NCBI GenBank assembly: GCA_028023455.1
Contig: JAQFVV010000030.1
Span: 4,482,501-4,546,500 of the forward strand
DNA: 64,000 bases
DNA from: Epiperipatus broadwayi
Lineage: Eukaryota; Onychophora; Udeonychophora; Euonychophora; Peripatidae
Reading direction: 5' to 3'
Shown: positions 33,592 through 47,767 of the stretch, piece by piece
Layout of the letters: the number at the start of each line of letters is the position of its first letter
How positions within the stretch are numbered: position 1 is the stretch's first letter
Made by a program: the position numbers and the translations under genes
The notes under the pieces: generated by a model
What the model saw: the letters and a program-made list of their open reading frames with translations, nothing else
What the model was told of the DNA's origin: nothing
The model's database searches: none

Positions 33592-33942
33592 TTGAATGAA
33601 ATTAATATGAAAATAACTGATACACTTTTAAAAACTGCAACAAAGATAGCTGGTAGAAAAAAGCAGCAATTGACTAATAAAATTTCTACTGAGACTAGAG
33701 AACTTATGAAGACAAGGAGGACTCTGAAGATATGCAAGACTGATGCATTAAAAAGAATTGAATATCTCGAATTTTGTAAAATGGTGCGGAAAAGAGTTGA
33801 AAATGATATAAGAAAGTATAACTGTGAACTAGCAAGAAAAGCTGTAGAAGAAAATAAAAGTCTTAAGAATGTAAAACAACATTTTGGTATTGGTAGGAGA
33901 ATTTATATCTGCAATAAGGAAAAAAGATGGAATTATTACTAA
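33592..33942 (+). pseudogene. RTE-type LINE copy 1, linker between endonuclease and RT
   Basis: The 116-residue frame is basic and helical (TLLKTATKIAGRKKQQL...) and matches the end of the copy 2 endonuclease frame at 56534. It breaks by frameshift after GIGRR, and coding sense continues in another frame (KLVEDFYQELYSN). Confidence 0.8.
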
Positions 33943-34079
33943 AAAGAGGGATGACATTATGAAATTGGTAGAAGATTTTTATCAAGAATTATATAGTAAT
34001 AAAGAACAAGTACCTCCTATATCTATTACATCTTCGAATTGCCCAGAATTTTAAATGAAGAAGTGAGAAATGCAATTAA

Positions 34080-35537
34080 ATGTATGAAAAAAGGAAAGGC
34101 TCAGGTAATGATGGAATTATAATTGATATATTAAAAGAAGCAGGTGAAGAAACAGAAAAAATATTAGCAAAGTTATATACCAAATGTCTAAATGATAAAG
34201 ATGTACCGGATGATTGGAAGAATGCAGTAATAATATTAATATTTAAAAAAGGTGATAAAGAAGATATTAGAAATTACAGACCTATCAGCCTTTTATCAGT
34301 TTTATATAAAATTTTTACCAAGATAATTACAACTCGTCTACAGAGAACCTTGGATTTTCACCAACCAAGAGAACAAGCTGGATTTAAAAGTGGTTTTAGT
34401 ACAGTAGATCATATTCAAGTATTGAGAGAAGTTATAGAAAGGACAAATGAATATGAGTTGTCATTATGTTTTGGATTTGTAGATTATGAAAAGGCATTTG
34501 ATTCTATAAACATTTCTTCAGTGATTAAAGCATTGGATCATCAAGGTATAGATCCAGGATATTGTCATATTTTAAAGAATATTTATAAAAATGCAACAGC
34601 AACAATTAGATTACATAATGATACTGGGAAAGTCAACATTGAGAAGGGTGTAAGACAAGGTGACTCCATATCTCCAAAACTTTTTACAGCAGTGCTGCAA
34701 GAAGTATTTTGTGGATTAAAATGGGAAACTAAAGGAGTGAAAGTAAATGGAGATTATTTAAGTCATTTAGATTTCGCAGATGATGTAGTTGTTTTTGCAA
34801 ATAATGCTTCCGAGCTGCAGGAAATGTTGCAGGAGTTATCAGATGAAAGTAGGAAAGTAGGACTAAAGATAAATGTTAAAAAGACTAAAGTAATGTTTAA
34901 TCGATTTGCTCAAAATATGAAAATAAAGATTGATTATGATGAATTAGAAGAAGTTAAGAGTTACAAATACCTTGGTCAGATTATTAATACAGATGGAAAC
35001 ATAATAGAGGAAATTAATCATAGAATTAAACTTGGTTGGAGTGCTTTTGGTAGAAATAACTTGATATTAAAAGGAAATATGCCTATGTGTTTGAAAAGAA
35101 AGGTTTTTAACAAATGTGTTTTACCAGTTCTTACTTATGGATCTGAGACTTGGACACTTAATAGAAGATCAATACAGAGACTTCAGACCACTCAAAGAAG
35201 TATGGAGAGATGTATGTTGGGAGTAACAAGAAGAGATCGAAAACGCAATGTATGGGTAAGAGAACAAACAGGTGTTACTGACCTCATTGAAAAAATTAAA
35301 AGATTGAAGTGGAGTTGGGCTGGACATATTGCTAGAAGAGATGATAATAGATGGACAATTGAAATTTTAAACTGGATTCCAAGAGATTGTAAAAGACCCA
35401 GAAGGAGACCACATGTAAGATGGATGGATGAAATAAGAAAATGTGTAGGGATGATGTGGAGAAGAGAAGCTAAAGATCAGAGAAGATGGATTAAACTTGG
35501 AGAGACCTTCATCCTGCAGTGGATTGATAATGGTTGA
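34080..35537 (+). CDS. RTE-type LINE reverse transcriptase (copy 1)
   Basis: The 485-residue open frame is the longest in the window. Motifs in order: NYRPISLLSVLYKIFTKII (about 64-82), FVDYEKAFDS (about 133-142), GVRQGDSISPKLF (about 190-202), the catalytic FADD (about 232-235), and YKYLGQIINTDG. The C-terminal block WSWAGHIARRDDNRW is typical of RTE-like elements. The ATG used is internal: homology extends upstream in another frame (KGKA then GNDG), so a frameshift sits at about 34100. RT residues look intact, but the ORF lacks its endonuclease. In the family, the enzyme copies RNA at a nicked target. Confidence 0.88.
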   Translation: MYEKRKGSGNDGIIIDILKEAGEETEKILAKLYTKCLNDKDVPDDWKNAVIILIFKKGDKEDIRNYRPISLLSVLYKIFTKIITTRLQRTLDFHQPREQAGFKSGFSTVDHIQVLREVIERTNEYELSLCFGFVDYEKAFDSINISSVIKALDHQGIDPGYCHILKNIYKNATATIRLHNDTGKVNIEKGVRQGDSISPKLFTAVLQEVFCGLKWETKGVKVNGDYLSHLDFADDVVVFANNASELQEMLQELSDESRKVGLKINVKKTKVMFNRFAQNMKIKIDYDELEEVKSYKYLGQIINTDGNIIEEINHRIKLGWSAFGRNNLILKGNMPMCLKRKVFNKCVLPVLTYGSETWTLNRRSIQRLQTTQRSMERCMLGVTRRDRKRNVWVREQTGVTDLIEKIKRLKWSWAGHIARRDDNRWTIEILNWIPRDCKRPRRRPHVRWMDEIRKCVGMMWRREAKDQRRWIKLGETFILQWIDNG

Positions 35538-35545
35538 TAATGATG

Positions 35546-36370
35546 ATGATGATATAGTACATAAAGAAATTAAATCCTATATATAAATATAATAAATTTA
35601 ATTATAATAAACAGTATAATAACATATAATATTAGTTAATAGAAATTTATTAATATTACATGCTGTTATTATTTATGATGTTAATTATGCAATTTAATGG
35701 GTATTTATTTATATATGTGTGTGTGTTGGTGTATAGTATATATAATCATAGAACAATAAAAGCAAAAGACCTTTATGTAAATTTGAAAACAATGACTGAC
35801 CAAGAACTAGTTATTAATAATATAATGAATATTAGGAAACTTATCACCATTACCAGAAAACTATCACTAAAAATACAAACATTATTTGGAGAAGCACTTA
35901 TTAGTAATACAATGAAATACTGGTATATGGACATATAATGTTTTTAAAATCACAAAGTTATTTCCAAATCCCATACTATTATCAAAATGATATTCTATTT
36001 CACATTTTAGAGTGAATAAAAATAATAAACATCAAGGTATGAATACGGAAATATTTTTATTTAATAGAGATTCAGACAAATATATATAAAAAATTACAAT
36101 ATGCTGAAATCTGTATATTGATTTGCAATGATATTTACTATCTTAACATTTTTTGAAAATGTATTAACTGTATTGCAGATTCTGTATGAAGATTTGATCT
36201 AGAGAGTTAATGTCATATGATGTTTTATTTATTTTGGTACTTGTGTATAATTCAACCGATGACGTTTTTCACTTACCGAATTCCCTTCCGGTAGGCATCG
36301 ACGTTTTTTGCATGACAACATTGTCATGGTAACCAAGTGACTGGTGTGATTAATCCATCAGAGAGTCAAT
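35546..36370. other. AT-rich intergenic DNA
   Basis: A short 92-aa frame at 35660-35938 has no recognisable motif. A slightly GC-richer patch with CGATGACG and CATCGACG lies at 36255-36310. Confidence 0.4.
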
Positions 36371-36662
36371 TTTTTTATATTAAATGCTTTTATTGTCTGT
36401 GTACTAAAAAGAAATAAAATAATTGTTCTTCAACTACAATTGGAGTTTTTAGATTTAAGTTGAAATAAAAACATGGGGGGGGGGGTTCAGAAATTAATTA
36501 AGATAATCCCTGTTTTTTTATAGCAAGGAATGACTTAATTAATTTCTGGATTCCTCGTGTTTTTATTTCAAGTTAAATCTAGTAATTCCAATTGTTGTTG
36601 AGGAAACAATTATTTTATTTCTTTTTAGTGCACAGTCAGATAAAAGCATTTAATATAAAAAA
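36371..36662. repeat. Foldback with internal G run
   Basis: TTTTATATTAAATGCTTTTA at the left is inverted at the right end (TAAAAGCATTTAATATAAAA). Inner arms with GAAATAAAATAATTGTT also pair. A run of about 12 Gs lies at about 36475 in the left arm and is not matched by Cs in the right arm. Confidence 0.85.
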
Positions 36663-36664
36663 CC

Positions 36665-38600
36665 ATTTATCTCTATTATTTTTAAGTTTTTAATATTGAC
36701 ACAGTAAATGAAAATGTAAAACTATGTTGTACTTTAAATTGGCTAAATACTTATAGTTGATATATGTATCATTAGAACTTGTTATAAAAAATAGGAACTG
36801 ACTTAATTAATTAATATATTGTAACGGGATATATATACGTTACATTTAAATTTTAGTACTTAAATTTTTTTTTGTAAATATCTAATAAGGAATTAAAAAC
36901 ACAGACATTCAAAATGCACAAATAATGAATTATTAAGTTATTAGTAAGTTTCATTTAAATATTGAAATAAATAAGCTTAAAAAAATTATAGAATTGAAAC
37001 AAAGATTCTAATCTTTTAATAAATATAATAAAAACCTTTTAATTTTAAAAATAACGAAGAGTGTTTTTAACAAAAATAAAATTACAAACAGATCCTTAGG
37101 GCAAAATGACCATTAAAAAAAATTATTACAAAATAGATAAGAGTCGAGAAATAGAAACAAAAGGCTTGCTTTTCCAGCCCAAGATATATACACAGATCAC
37201 AAAGGAAAATCTACTTAATATGTTAGATGGATCTGTGCATTCCTAGATAAGACCTTCAGGACTATAAAAGGAAAAATTCAAAAGAAATAAGGAATTAGAA
37301 AATTAGAATTTTGAATTCATTTGTCATTGCTGAAAAGTGAAAAAATTTAAAAAGTTATTGTCGCCATTACCAAAAATGTAATCTATTTTATTGCGCTTCC
37401 TTTGGTTTGGCTGGCCAAAGGCAGCTTTCATCCCCACAGATCCCAGGATCGAACCATTGGTACCATCTTCAGAAATCATCTAAATTTTCATAAATTGTCA
37501 TCGTCCGCAAGAAATGGTCCTTGCGTAAACTCAGATCTTCATTGCAAACTAAGAGCCTGGAGAAAGAAAAGTATAAATTATAAATGATAAAAATGAAATA
37601 TAAACTCTCTTTAATTTAAAATCTTTGAACTTTATTTTCCTTTAAATATGAACTATAGACTTTCTCTCCTGATCAAACCTGAACTTTATTTTTTATAAAC
37701 TTGGCAATTTTAAAAGTCTTATCTAAAGTTTAAATGTAATCTTTTTAAAATATGTACTATATTTTTTTTATTTATGCTTAGTATAAGATCTGTTTGTAAT
37801 AGGGCAGGAGTTTGTGATTGCAAAAATAAATTTAAAGATAAAATCAAACACGTATCATTATTTGTGCATTATTAGATTTTAAAAATAGGTCAAATATATT
37901 ATTTGATGTAAAAACAAGTTGAATGCAATGCATGATTTTAAAATAAGTTAAAAACCCTAAACTAAATATTTTTTTTGTAATTAATTTAATTAGTAAATTG
38001 TCTTAAATATAAGTTGGGTGTAGATGGCAGCTTAGACTCATTTAAGTATATGTTAGTTTAAAGGGGTTTTGATTTCAGACTATTTGTTTTATAGTTGTGT
38101 CAATGCTGGTGGAGGGCTATATGGATATTTATGTGAATGTAATGTGAAGTGTGTTAGCATACAGGGCAATGTGCCCAACTGAATGCATGATCCCAAAGAT
38201 GTAGTCATGGCATTGAAATAAATGTGGAGTACTTCCCATGACATTGACCTCTTTCAGCTCTATGGATCAGAACTATAAGTCAGCAAGATAGATCGCTCTC
38301 CCACCCATACATATCATTTTCTTTATTTTTTATATGCATGATTCCTTTGCCAGACAGACGCACATTCCTGTACTGGATAAAGGTTATGTTCTTCAAATAA
38401 TATCACACTGTCAGATGCACATTCTTGTCAGCATGGTTTTATGCTAATATGTTTACATTGCATTGGTTGCGGATATATATCAGGAAGCGAGCATTGGTGT
38501 GGCTGCAGACTTTTAGCCTGGAATCAAATGATTTGCAAATCTTTTAAGTGTGTTGTCTAGGTGGACTATCTATGCTCAACATTTTAAGATTAAAAATTAA
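36665..38600. other. Intergenic DNA, no gene recognised
   Basis: 37390-37560 and 38030-38540 are less AT-rich than their surroundings. I find no open frame or motif that supports a gene in either. Confidence 0.4.
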
Positions 38601-38604
38601 AGTT

Positions 38605-40095
<1,491 letters not shown>

Positions 40096-40541
40096 AGCTG
40101 TATTTTTATATTGGACTATTTCCATTATCTAATATGTGTGTTGAATGTCTTTAGAAAAGTTTAATTTTTAGTTAAATATTCCAAATGCATTCAACTGTTA
40201 GTAATATCACAGCAAACAGGTTAGTATATGCACCAACTGTTAGTAATATCACAGCAAACAAATGTTAATAATATCACAGCAAACAGGTTAGTATATGCAC
40301 TAACTAACCTGTTTGCTGTGATATTACTAACAGTTAGTGCATATACTAACCTGTTTGCTGTGATATTATTAACATTTGTTTGCTGTGATATTACTAACAG
40401 TTGGTGCATATACTAACCTGTTTGCTGTGATATTACTAACAGTTGAATGCATTTGGAATATTTAACTAAAAATTAAACTTTTCTAAAGACATTCAACACA
40501 CATATTAGATAATGGAAATAGTCCAATATAAAAATACAGCT
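40096..40541. repeat. 446-bp near-perfect palindrome built on PLE-tail sequence
   Basis: The arms of about 209 bp are symmetric about 40318, separated by a 28-bp spacer (40305-40332). Each arm holds three units containing AATATCACAGCAAACA. The outer part of each arm (TATTGGACTATTTCCATTAT, ATTCAACTGTTAG) matches the tail of PLE 3 at 59945-60080 and the hairpin at 47.6 kb. Mirror-image open frames across it are artefacts of the symmetry. Confidence 0.92.
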
Positions 40542-42075
40542 AATTATATTCATGTCTAGATAAATGTTAAGTTATCATTTTGGCAGAAAATATATTTAAA
40601 ATGCATTGAGATTACTACAGAATATTTTGAACAGTCATTTCAAATAATTAAAAATGATGCTTTTAATTGCATAAAAATTTCAAGAATTCAATCTATATAT
40701 ATTCAATTTTTTTTTGTTTTTTACTGATGTATTCCTTATTCCAACTTCACCAGATCACAACTATCCACAAGTGCATAAACTCAGGCCACTTTTTCTCACC
40801 ATATTTACATTTCATAAACTAACCTTTATTCATCAGTTTGTTTAGGTTATTGCTGTTTTATTGTGTGAAAATTGAAGTAACTCTAGTGATGCCCATGCTT
40901 GTATTGTTTATCTTGAGGTCAATAGTGAGTTCTTATATATTTTAGAATTGCAGGTTGAGATTGATTCTCTTGATGGACAAATGATGGTCTGATCTTCTAA
41001 GCAATAGTTTGAGTAGATAGATGTTTTCTGTTTGTTTAATGTGACACATAGAAAAGGAAAAATAACAAAACAAGGTTGATTAATGAATATGCATCTGGAA
41101 CAAAAGATAAAAATGGTAATACCAAATGAAAATATGTATCCACAATTTCATTATCTCATTTCTTTGGCTGTGGGATTATTATCATAGTTCAGGATCCATT
41201 TAGAAATAAAGTAGTCTGACCATGCAAGCATTCTGGCTATATTATGAAATATATATATAAAATAAAGAGAGAGAAACAAAGAATGAAATTAATTTCAGTT
41301 TTATAAAAGTTAAATGGGATCAATGCAGTTAGTAAAAAATTAATTGATGATCTCTAATGCACTTATTATATTGTAACAATAAGAGAAAATATTTAAAACC
41401 AGACAAGAATTTTATGAAGGCACAGTTGTTAAACTTTCAAATTTAAATTGATAGGGTAACATTACTAATAATTTTAATAACTGTATAAAAACTTCAAAAT
41501 ATAACAAATTAGCCTTTAATGCATAAGACTAACCAGATGGATTTATTATAAGCAGAAAGACAACTAATTTTAAAACATACCTGCTGTGACTCGCAGCATC
41601 AGAGATAATAAAAACAAATACTTTGTGCATTTTTAATTATAGTAATGTTGGGAGACATAGAAGTAATTTAGTTGCATTTCTATTTGTAATAAGTTTGTTT
41701 GCCTAGTATTATAATAATTTTATCCCCCCCCCCCCAAAAAAAAAAAACAACATTATCAACACAAGAGTGTTCATTTATTTTTTATTATAGAAAAACTCAA
41801 CATATTATGTGTAGTTTTTACATAATGCTGTTTTTCCAAGGAAAATTTATTTTCAATTTGTGAAACACAAAAAAGATAAAATAGAATTCACAAATGTATA
41901 TATTCACTTTTTTTTTTTTTTACAATATATTAATACTGTATATGATAAAGTCAAAAAATAAAGACAATTTACTTTCATTTGCTTTTAAAAAAAGTCCTTT
42001 CTAATATAAACATGATTTTTCCATTTAGTATCTTAAGAATTAAGATTTGGAATACCAGGCACTCTTATACCTGGA
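40542..42075. other. AT-rich intergenic DNA
   Basis: It has a C run next to an A run at about 41725-41749. No gene is seen. Confidence 0.45.
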
Positions 42076-42390
42076 GCCCAATTGTAAATATAGTGGATTT
42101 GAACTCAGACTTTCAAGCCACTTCAACCATCCACACTATCTCGTACTACTGATGCACATGACCACACACATGCAGAAATGATAAATAATCACCAATATAA
42201 ATATTTTGTGCTGAACCAGCACTCATCAGTTGATTCAGATTATCATCTCCCTTCATATATACAATCAGTGCTCAGCACTTGTGATTATTTACCTTTTCTG
42301 CATGTGTGTGGTCATGTGTATCAGTAGTGTGAGATAATGTGGATGGTTGAAGTGGCTTGCAAGTCTGAGTTCAAATTCCCTACATTTATC
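42076..42390. mobile_element. Family 3 foldback, one hammerhead left
   Basis: The ends are GGATTTGAACTCAGAC and GTCTGAGTTCAAATTCC. The minus-strand ribozyme (about 42191-42236) has stem I ATCAA/TTGGT, CTGATGA, stem II GTGCT/AGCAC and AAAA for GAAA. The plus-strand unit has lost everything between CAGTGCTCAGCA and TGATTATTTACC. Confidence 0.8.
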
Positions 42391-43870
42391 TTAAGAATTC
42401 TACATTCTGCATCAATTCTATAAGTTTCTTGCTTCATTATAAAATAATTTAGTTGCTCTTTAACCATATATGTCAATTTCATCACTGTTAAACTTTATAT
42501 TATATAATATCTTTAAATGGATCAAAAACGTACAACTTATTCATAGCAAGTTTCACCAATGTTTAAAACAGTTTAAGCACTTTCTACAAGAAGACTATCA
42601 TAGTTTTTCTAATTTGGATAACTTTTAAATATATAATTTTAAATGATTTTATATATTTGTCATTATACTGTACTCCCACTCACTGTAAATTTCATGAGTA
42701 TGATGATGTTTGTCCAGAGTAATCTAATACGTTGTACAACATCAATGTGATTAGAGAAAAAAGCATCGTAGTTAGACACTGACAGTCTGAGAAAAATGAA
42801 CAAAAGTATGTTAGCAATGCAAGTTTAAATTTCTCCAATCCCTTGCTACATCGTGTTATCAATTGTTAGATACAGATATCTGTGTACGCAGTTTAATTAA
42901 CAAGCTGCATCTACTATGCAAACATATATACCTTAAGTATGTTTACTGATTCCAAAGTGATTCCTAACAACAGTAATGTAATCAAGTAATATATAATTGC
43001 TGTTATTAGCCGTGTAGTTCTCAACAAAAGTTGTGATAGTATCTAGTATTCAAGATTCGTTTTAAGAAATAACTGCAATTAAAGTATAATTAAGCTTTTA
43101 AATGGAAATTGTTGAATAAATAAACTATACTAATGCGAGTAAATTTATGTTTAAACATAAATAGGAAAGAAATTTAATAATTAAAATATTTTCTTTCTTT
43201 ATTTTTTTTTTTTAATTTTATAGTGTTAACTTAAAAATATTTAATATGAAGTAGAATGTCTATGTTACACTGAGTAACAAATAAAATTAATAAAAGTAAT
43301 TTAATTAAAATAAAACAATGAGTAGGCATAGTAATTTTAATAGATTCATAATTAAGATATTATAACCATGGTAAAAGTTATTATAAACTAATCTTTATAT
43401 TGCAATTAAATCTTAAAAGAATGCTAGGACACAGTTCATTAATTTCTGAATATATATCATTATAGCAAATATATAATAACAGTACTCAAAGTCGCTCTAA
43501 GCAAGTGCAACATATATAATAACGATATTTTATACTGACCTGTAGAGGTCCCTACTATCGCATTTTTACACGTATATTCTTGAAGCTACAGCCATAATAA
43601 ATATTACTGGAAGTATATAAAATAAAGTGATAATTTCCAAATGATATTAATTTATAATTGAACTGCCCTCTATCTACCATTTTCATATTTTTTTACAGAA
43701 AGAAAATGATAGTTTCTTACTATATTTTTCAATCTTTTACAATAGTCAGAGGAGAACATATTAAATCAACCTAAATACTTAATACAAGGTGATTTTGAAT
43801 TGAATAATATTTAAATTTACAGAGTAAAGCTACTTCATTTGTTTTTAGAATTTTATACACAAATGTCAAA
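42391..43870. other. AT-rich intergenic DNA
   Basis: The only structure is a dispersed repeat at about 43535-43600 (see its own entry). Confidence 0.45.
43535..43600 (-). repeat. Dispersed repeat, copy 1 of 3
   Basis: Minus strand: CAAGAATATACGTGTAAAAA then GCGATAGTAGGGACCTCTAC. Copies 2 and 3 are at 46870-46955 and 47218-47300 on the plus strand. The family is unknown. Confidence 0.75.
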
Positions 43871-43877
43871 TATTTAA

Positions 43878-44222
43878 TTTAATGAATAATATTTCTGTGT
43901 GGAGAGGTGTACCGTAAACATATGATCAAAGGTGTAACTCATCACAGATAAAAGTCAGTCCCTACCTTGTATGAGAGTGCTGTAGGGATGCAATTGCTAT
44001 CTATATATATATATTTAATAAAGATATTTATAAAAAAATTATTTGTTAATAATTACTGTTTCAGCACAAAATGTTTACCTTGGGGGTCATACATTTTTTT
44101 CACATCTTTGGTCATACGTTTATGATACACCTCTCTACAAGATGTCAAAAGTGGATAGAACCCAGTCCCTATCTTGAGTGATGAAGTGAAAATTTCACTA
44201 CAGAAATATTATTCATTGAGTG
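43878..44222. repeat. Foldback element
   Basis: AATGAATAATATTTCTGTGT at the left is inverted at the right (ACAGAAATATTATTCATTGA). Inner arms share GAGAGGTGTA and ATGATCAAAGGTGT-like sequence. No ORF. Confidence 0.75.
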
Positions 44223-46865
44223 GATAATTTCTAGTCTAATGAATGTCTAATAAAAATCATCCAATATTTAACGTTTTAAAAAAGGTAACAAAAACAACAG
44301 TATATTATATTTAAGATCGCAACTAATTATTTATTAGGCTATTAATACTAAATAAAGTTACTCTTTGAAAATTGATTTCCTAAAATGGAATTTTAATGTT
44401 AATTATTTGAATTTAAAAATTATTAAATTATAAAAGTAAAAATAATGAAAACATTAGGGGAAACAATCCTGCATTATCAGGAAACAGCTGCTGTTTTCAA
44501 GCTGAAAACATTCTTCATGCACTCATACGAATATTGATCACTTATATTAAAGATCTGGCTTCAGCTAAAAGTTCTGTCTTGCTATATGGCAGCCTTATGA
44601 TATACTTGGTCCATTTTTTATGTTTTTCCCAATAGATGGGAAATAATTGATAACTCGAAAAAATCATTTCTATGATGTCACGATCATATCTGATCAAAAA
44701 TAAATAAGAGTTGACAGAATCCTTACATGTATATCTATGTATAGCAGCTTTCTATACATCTGTTTAATTTCAATAGAGAAGAATTGTCTATGAGTTTTCT
44801 TCTGTGAAGAAAATATCGAATGCAAATACATATGCAAATAACATTAGCAAAATTTCCATATAGTGGTCATGTGATGTTTTGGTGGTTTTATATATGCAAA
44901 TGATAGAAAAAATTTAAATATTTGTTTTCTTTCATAAAAAATTAAAGTTATAATAATGCCTAATTTAATAACAAAATTAAGTTTTTTGTAAAACTTTTTT
45001 CTCTACCATGAGCACTTCAAAATTACTGCATGCTAGCAAGAATAAAATAGAAACGCTTTGACAATAACAAACATCACTAGAGATTACAATAACAAACGCC
45101 TGGAATAAATTGCTCAGATAGAATAATTTTGTATTAGTTTTGATTGAATAGCTTTAAAAAAAATTGCATTATATTTTTTCTATTTCTCTCTCTATATATA
45201 TATCATTTTTAGCCTAGATCTAAACTTTAAACTTAATAGAACTTAATAAATATAAGCATATAGGATTATTAATTTATCTCTATCGTTTCTCCCACCCATG
45301 TTATATGTAAATAATCAAATATACTTATTCAAAATTGAAAAATACTAGATAACAATACATTAAAAATTCACTATCAATGGTTTCTCTGCAAAGATGGATT
45401 TCTCAAGTATAAAAATGACATAGAATAACAACCATGTGTATTTTCATTATTTTACATAACCCAAGCCAACACCCTAATCATATTTTATACTAAAAAGATT
45501 TTTTAAGTAAATTAATAGCACCAGTATCTAAATATTGCTTTTTTTAAATATTAAATATGATTTAAATGTTGATTTGAAATGTGGGAAGTTTTATAGGATG
45601 TAATTTTTGGTTAGTGAATTTTTAATTTACTTTTGTCTAATACTTTTTAATTTTAAGTAGGTGTATTTGATTTAGCATTATATATATATGCTTCTTTCAA
45701 TAATGATAAAAGCTATATCATATTACTAATGAATTTTTGGTTTAGATCAGTATATAAGGTCGTGTCATAATAATTTTGCTTTGCAGCCAAAGCATAAGCA
45801 GTCATTTACTTATAGCTTTTAATATATTAATAAATAATAAGATGGGTGAATAGATTATGAATTGGCTATCTGGATTTTAAAAAATCGTAAACTTGTATGG
45901 CATTTAAAAAAGAAATTCAAGTTTCACCTAGATTCTAAAACAATAGTCATTTTTATAAGAGACAGATAAGTACTAACTATTATATATAAATATATAATCT
46001 TGTTTAATATAGGGTAGAATCATTTTGACTTTTTAAAATCATATTACAAAACATAAATAAATAAAAAAGAAGTAGCTAAGATCATTTGTAATATAAGCTG
46101 CAAAAAATATTATATTATTTCATTCTCACTCATAGTTACTTTTTTTTCTTACAGTCATCTATTAGTTTATTTCTTTTTTTCTTTTCTCATTGTTTCTTTT
46201 ATAATCTCTTCAATCGTTCTTCTACTTTAGCACTGTGCATTTCAAATTTACTACAATCATAACTTTGCCCTTTTTTTTTATCAATTCTTTTTATTTTACT
46301 TCTGTGATTTTTCTTCAAATTCTTCATAATCTTCATGCGTCTCCACCTTAACTTTTATCTTAGTTTAAACCTTTTATTTATCATTTAAGATTCAGTTCAA
46401 CTTACTGTTCATAATTTTTCTACCTTAAACAATTTCTATTTTTTAATTATCTCAATATTTTTTTCATTTACTTTTTACAATATTTCTACAATTTTTATCT
46501 TTGCAATTTAGTTTTATTGTCCTCTTCAAATTAACATCCTTTAAGTTCCAATCTTTTTTCCCACTTAATCACAGATTCTGCTCTTTATAAACTTATATTC
46601 AACAAATATTTACGAAACTATTTTTATTAATTTCAGTGTTTACAAAATAGAATCCTACACAGTTTTCGTTCTCACTTCTTTGTTGTTAATTTCATCATCA
46701 GTTAACCAATTTCTCAAATGTATTAAACTATTTGTCTGACTTTTAATTTTCTTTATCTAAATATTGCGACCATTTTACTTCAAGTTATATTTATTTTCAT
46801 TCTAAATTAAATACAAATTCTAGCATGCCTAATTAATATTGATTTATTTTTTTTTACATTACATT
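44223..46865. other. AT-rich intergenic DNA, strongly strand-asymmetric at its end
   Basis: No gene is seen. From about 46120 to 46860 the plus strand is almost all T, C and A with very few Gs, unlike its surroundings. Confidence 0.5.
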
Positions 46866-46869
46866 CTAC

Positions 46870-46955
46870 TTACTAAGACTGTAACCTCAAGAATGTACAC
46901 ATAAAAATGCGATAGTAGGCACCTCTACAGGTCTTAACCACAAGCTTACATTTTG
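46870..46955 (+). repeat. Dispersed repeat, copy 2 of 3
   Basis: CTCAAGAATGTACACATAAA then ATGCGATAGTAGGCACCTCT, followed by ACAGGTCTTAACCACAAGC. Confidence 0.8.
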
Positions 46956-47217
46956 GAAGAAAATAGGGGAACCTTCTTTACTTCAACCTACTTTCTATAT
47001 AAATAAGTGAAGCTGAAGTGGTTAGATCTGAGAGCATGAAACTATTCAATACTTCACTGATTAAGTCCATATTTGTGATTACACATTAATACTCATGAAA
47101 TCTTTCGATTTACAATGAGTCAATGGAAAGATCTTATATTTAGAAATCTATTACGATAATTTAAAGTTGTAATTATAAATTTATTTAAATGCACATTGAT
47201 TACGTAAGAAATATTTA

Positions 47218-47300
47218 CTAAAGCTGTAAACTCAAGAATGTGCGCATAAAAATGTGATAGTAGGGACCTCTACAGATCTTAACCACAAGCTTACATTAAA
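47218..47300 (+). repeat. Dispersed repeat, copy 3 of 3
   Basis: It matches copy 2 over about 80 bp, including the ACCACAAGCTTACATT end. The two copies lie 350 bp apart in direct orientation. Confidence 0.8.
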
Positions 47301-47596
47301 AATATTCAAAAAATATTCCAAAACTTGATATTAAGCCACATTAAATAAAAACAACAAAAAAAAAATGACTGAAATTAAAATTACTGCCTTTTCTTTTAAT
47401 TTTTTAGGCTAAAAAGTGATTTGAAATAATAACACATAAACATTAGAGATTAAACATTAAAATTGAACTTTTTTGTAATAATTTACAATATTTTTATTAA
47501 TTTCATTTTTTAAATGTTAAATTTATTTCCTGGAGAAATTTTGAATGCAAAACATGTTTAGTAAAAGAATAATTTGCCTAAAATATTAATGAAGTA

Positions 47597-47767
47597 TTAG
47601 ATGTGATATGTTGGACTATTTCCATCATCTATGAGTGAATGTTGAATGTATAGAAAATTTTAAACTTTATTTAAACTTTTCAAAAGTTTAAATAAAGTTT
47701 AAAATTTTCTATACATTCAACATTCACTCATAGATGATAGAAATATTCCAACATATCACATCTAATA
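47597..47767. repeat. Hairpin built on PLE-tail sequence
   Basis: The arms of about 80 bp are near perfect and meet at CTTTTCAAAAG (about 47675). They contain GACTATTTCCATCATCTATG and TACATTCAACATTCACTC, shared with 40096-40541, 50815-50935 and 59945-60080. Confidence 0.85.

Larger units (their letters stand above)
33553..35545 (+). mobile_element. RTE-type LINE copy 1, 5'-truncated
   Basis: It starts inside the region after the endonuclease and ends with TGATAATGATGATGATGAT. Short 3' repeats in place of poly(A) are typical of RTE elements. Frameshifts occur near 33905, 34030 and 34100. Copies 2 and 3 at 54-62 kb are the same family. Confidence 0.85.

Noticed and set aside
37430-37475. tRNA-type B box (GGTTCGATCC on the minus strand)
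   Set aside because: The B box is a perfect match, but I find no A box at a suitable distance, no second copy and no TSD, so a SINE cannot be supported.
40221-40416. Two open frames on opposite strands with the same protein sequence
   Set aside because: They arise from the perfect symmetry of the palindrome, not from coding constraint.
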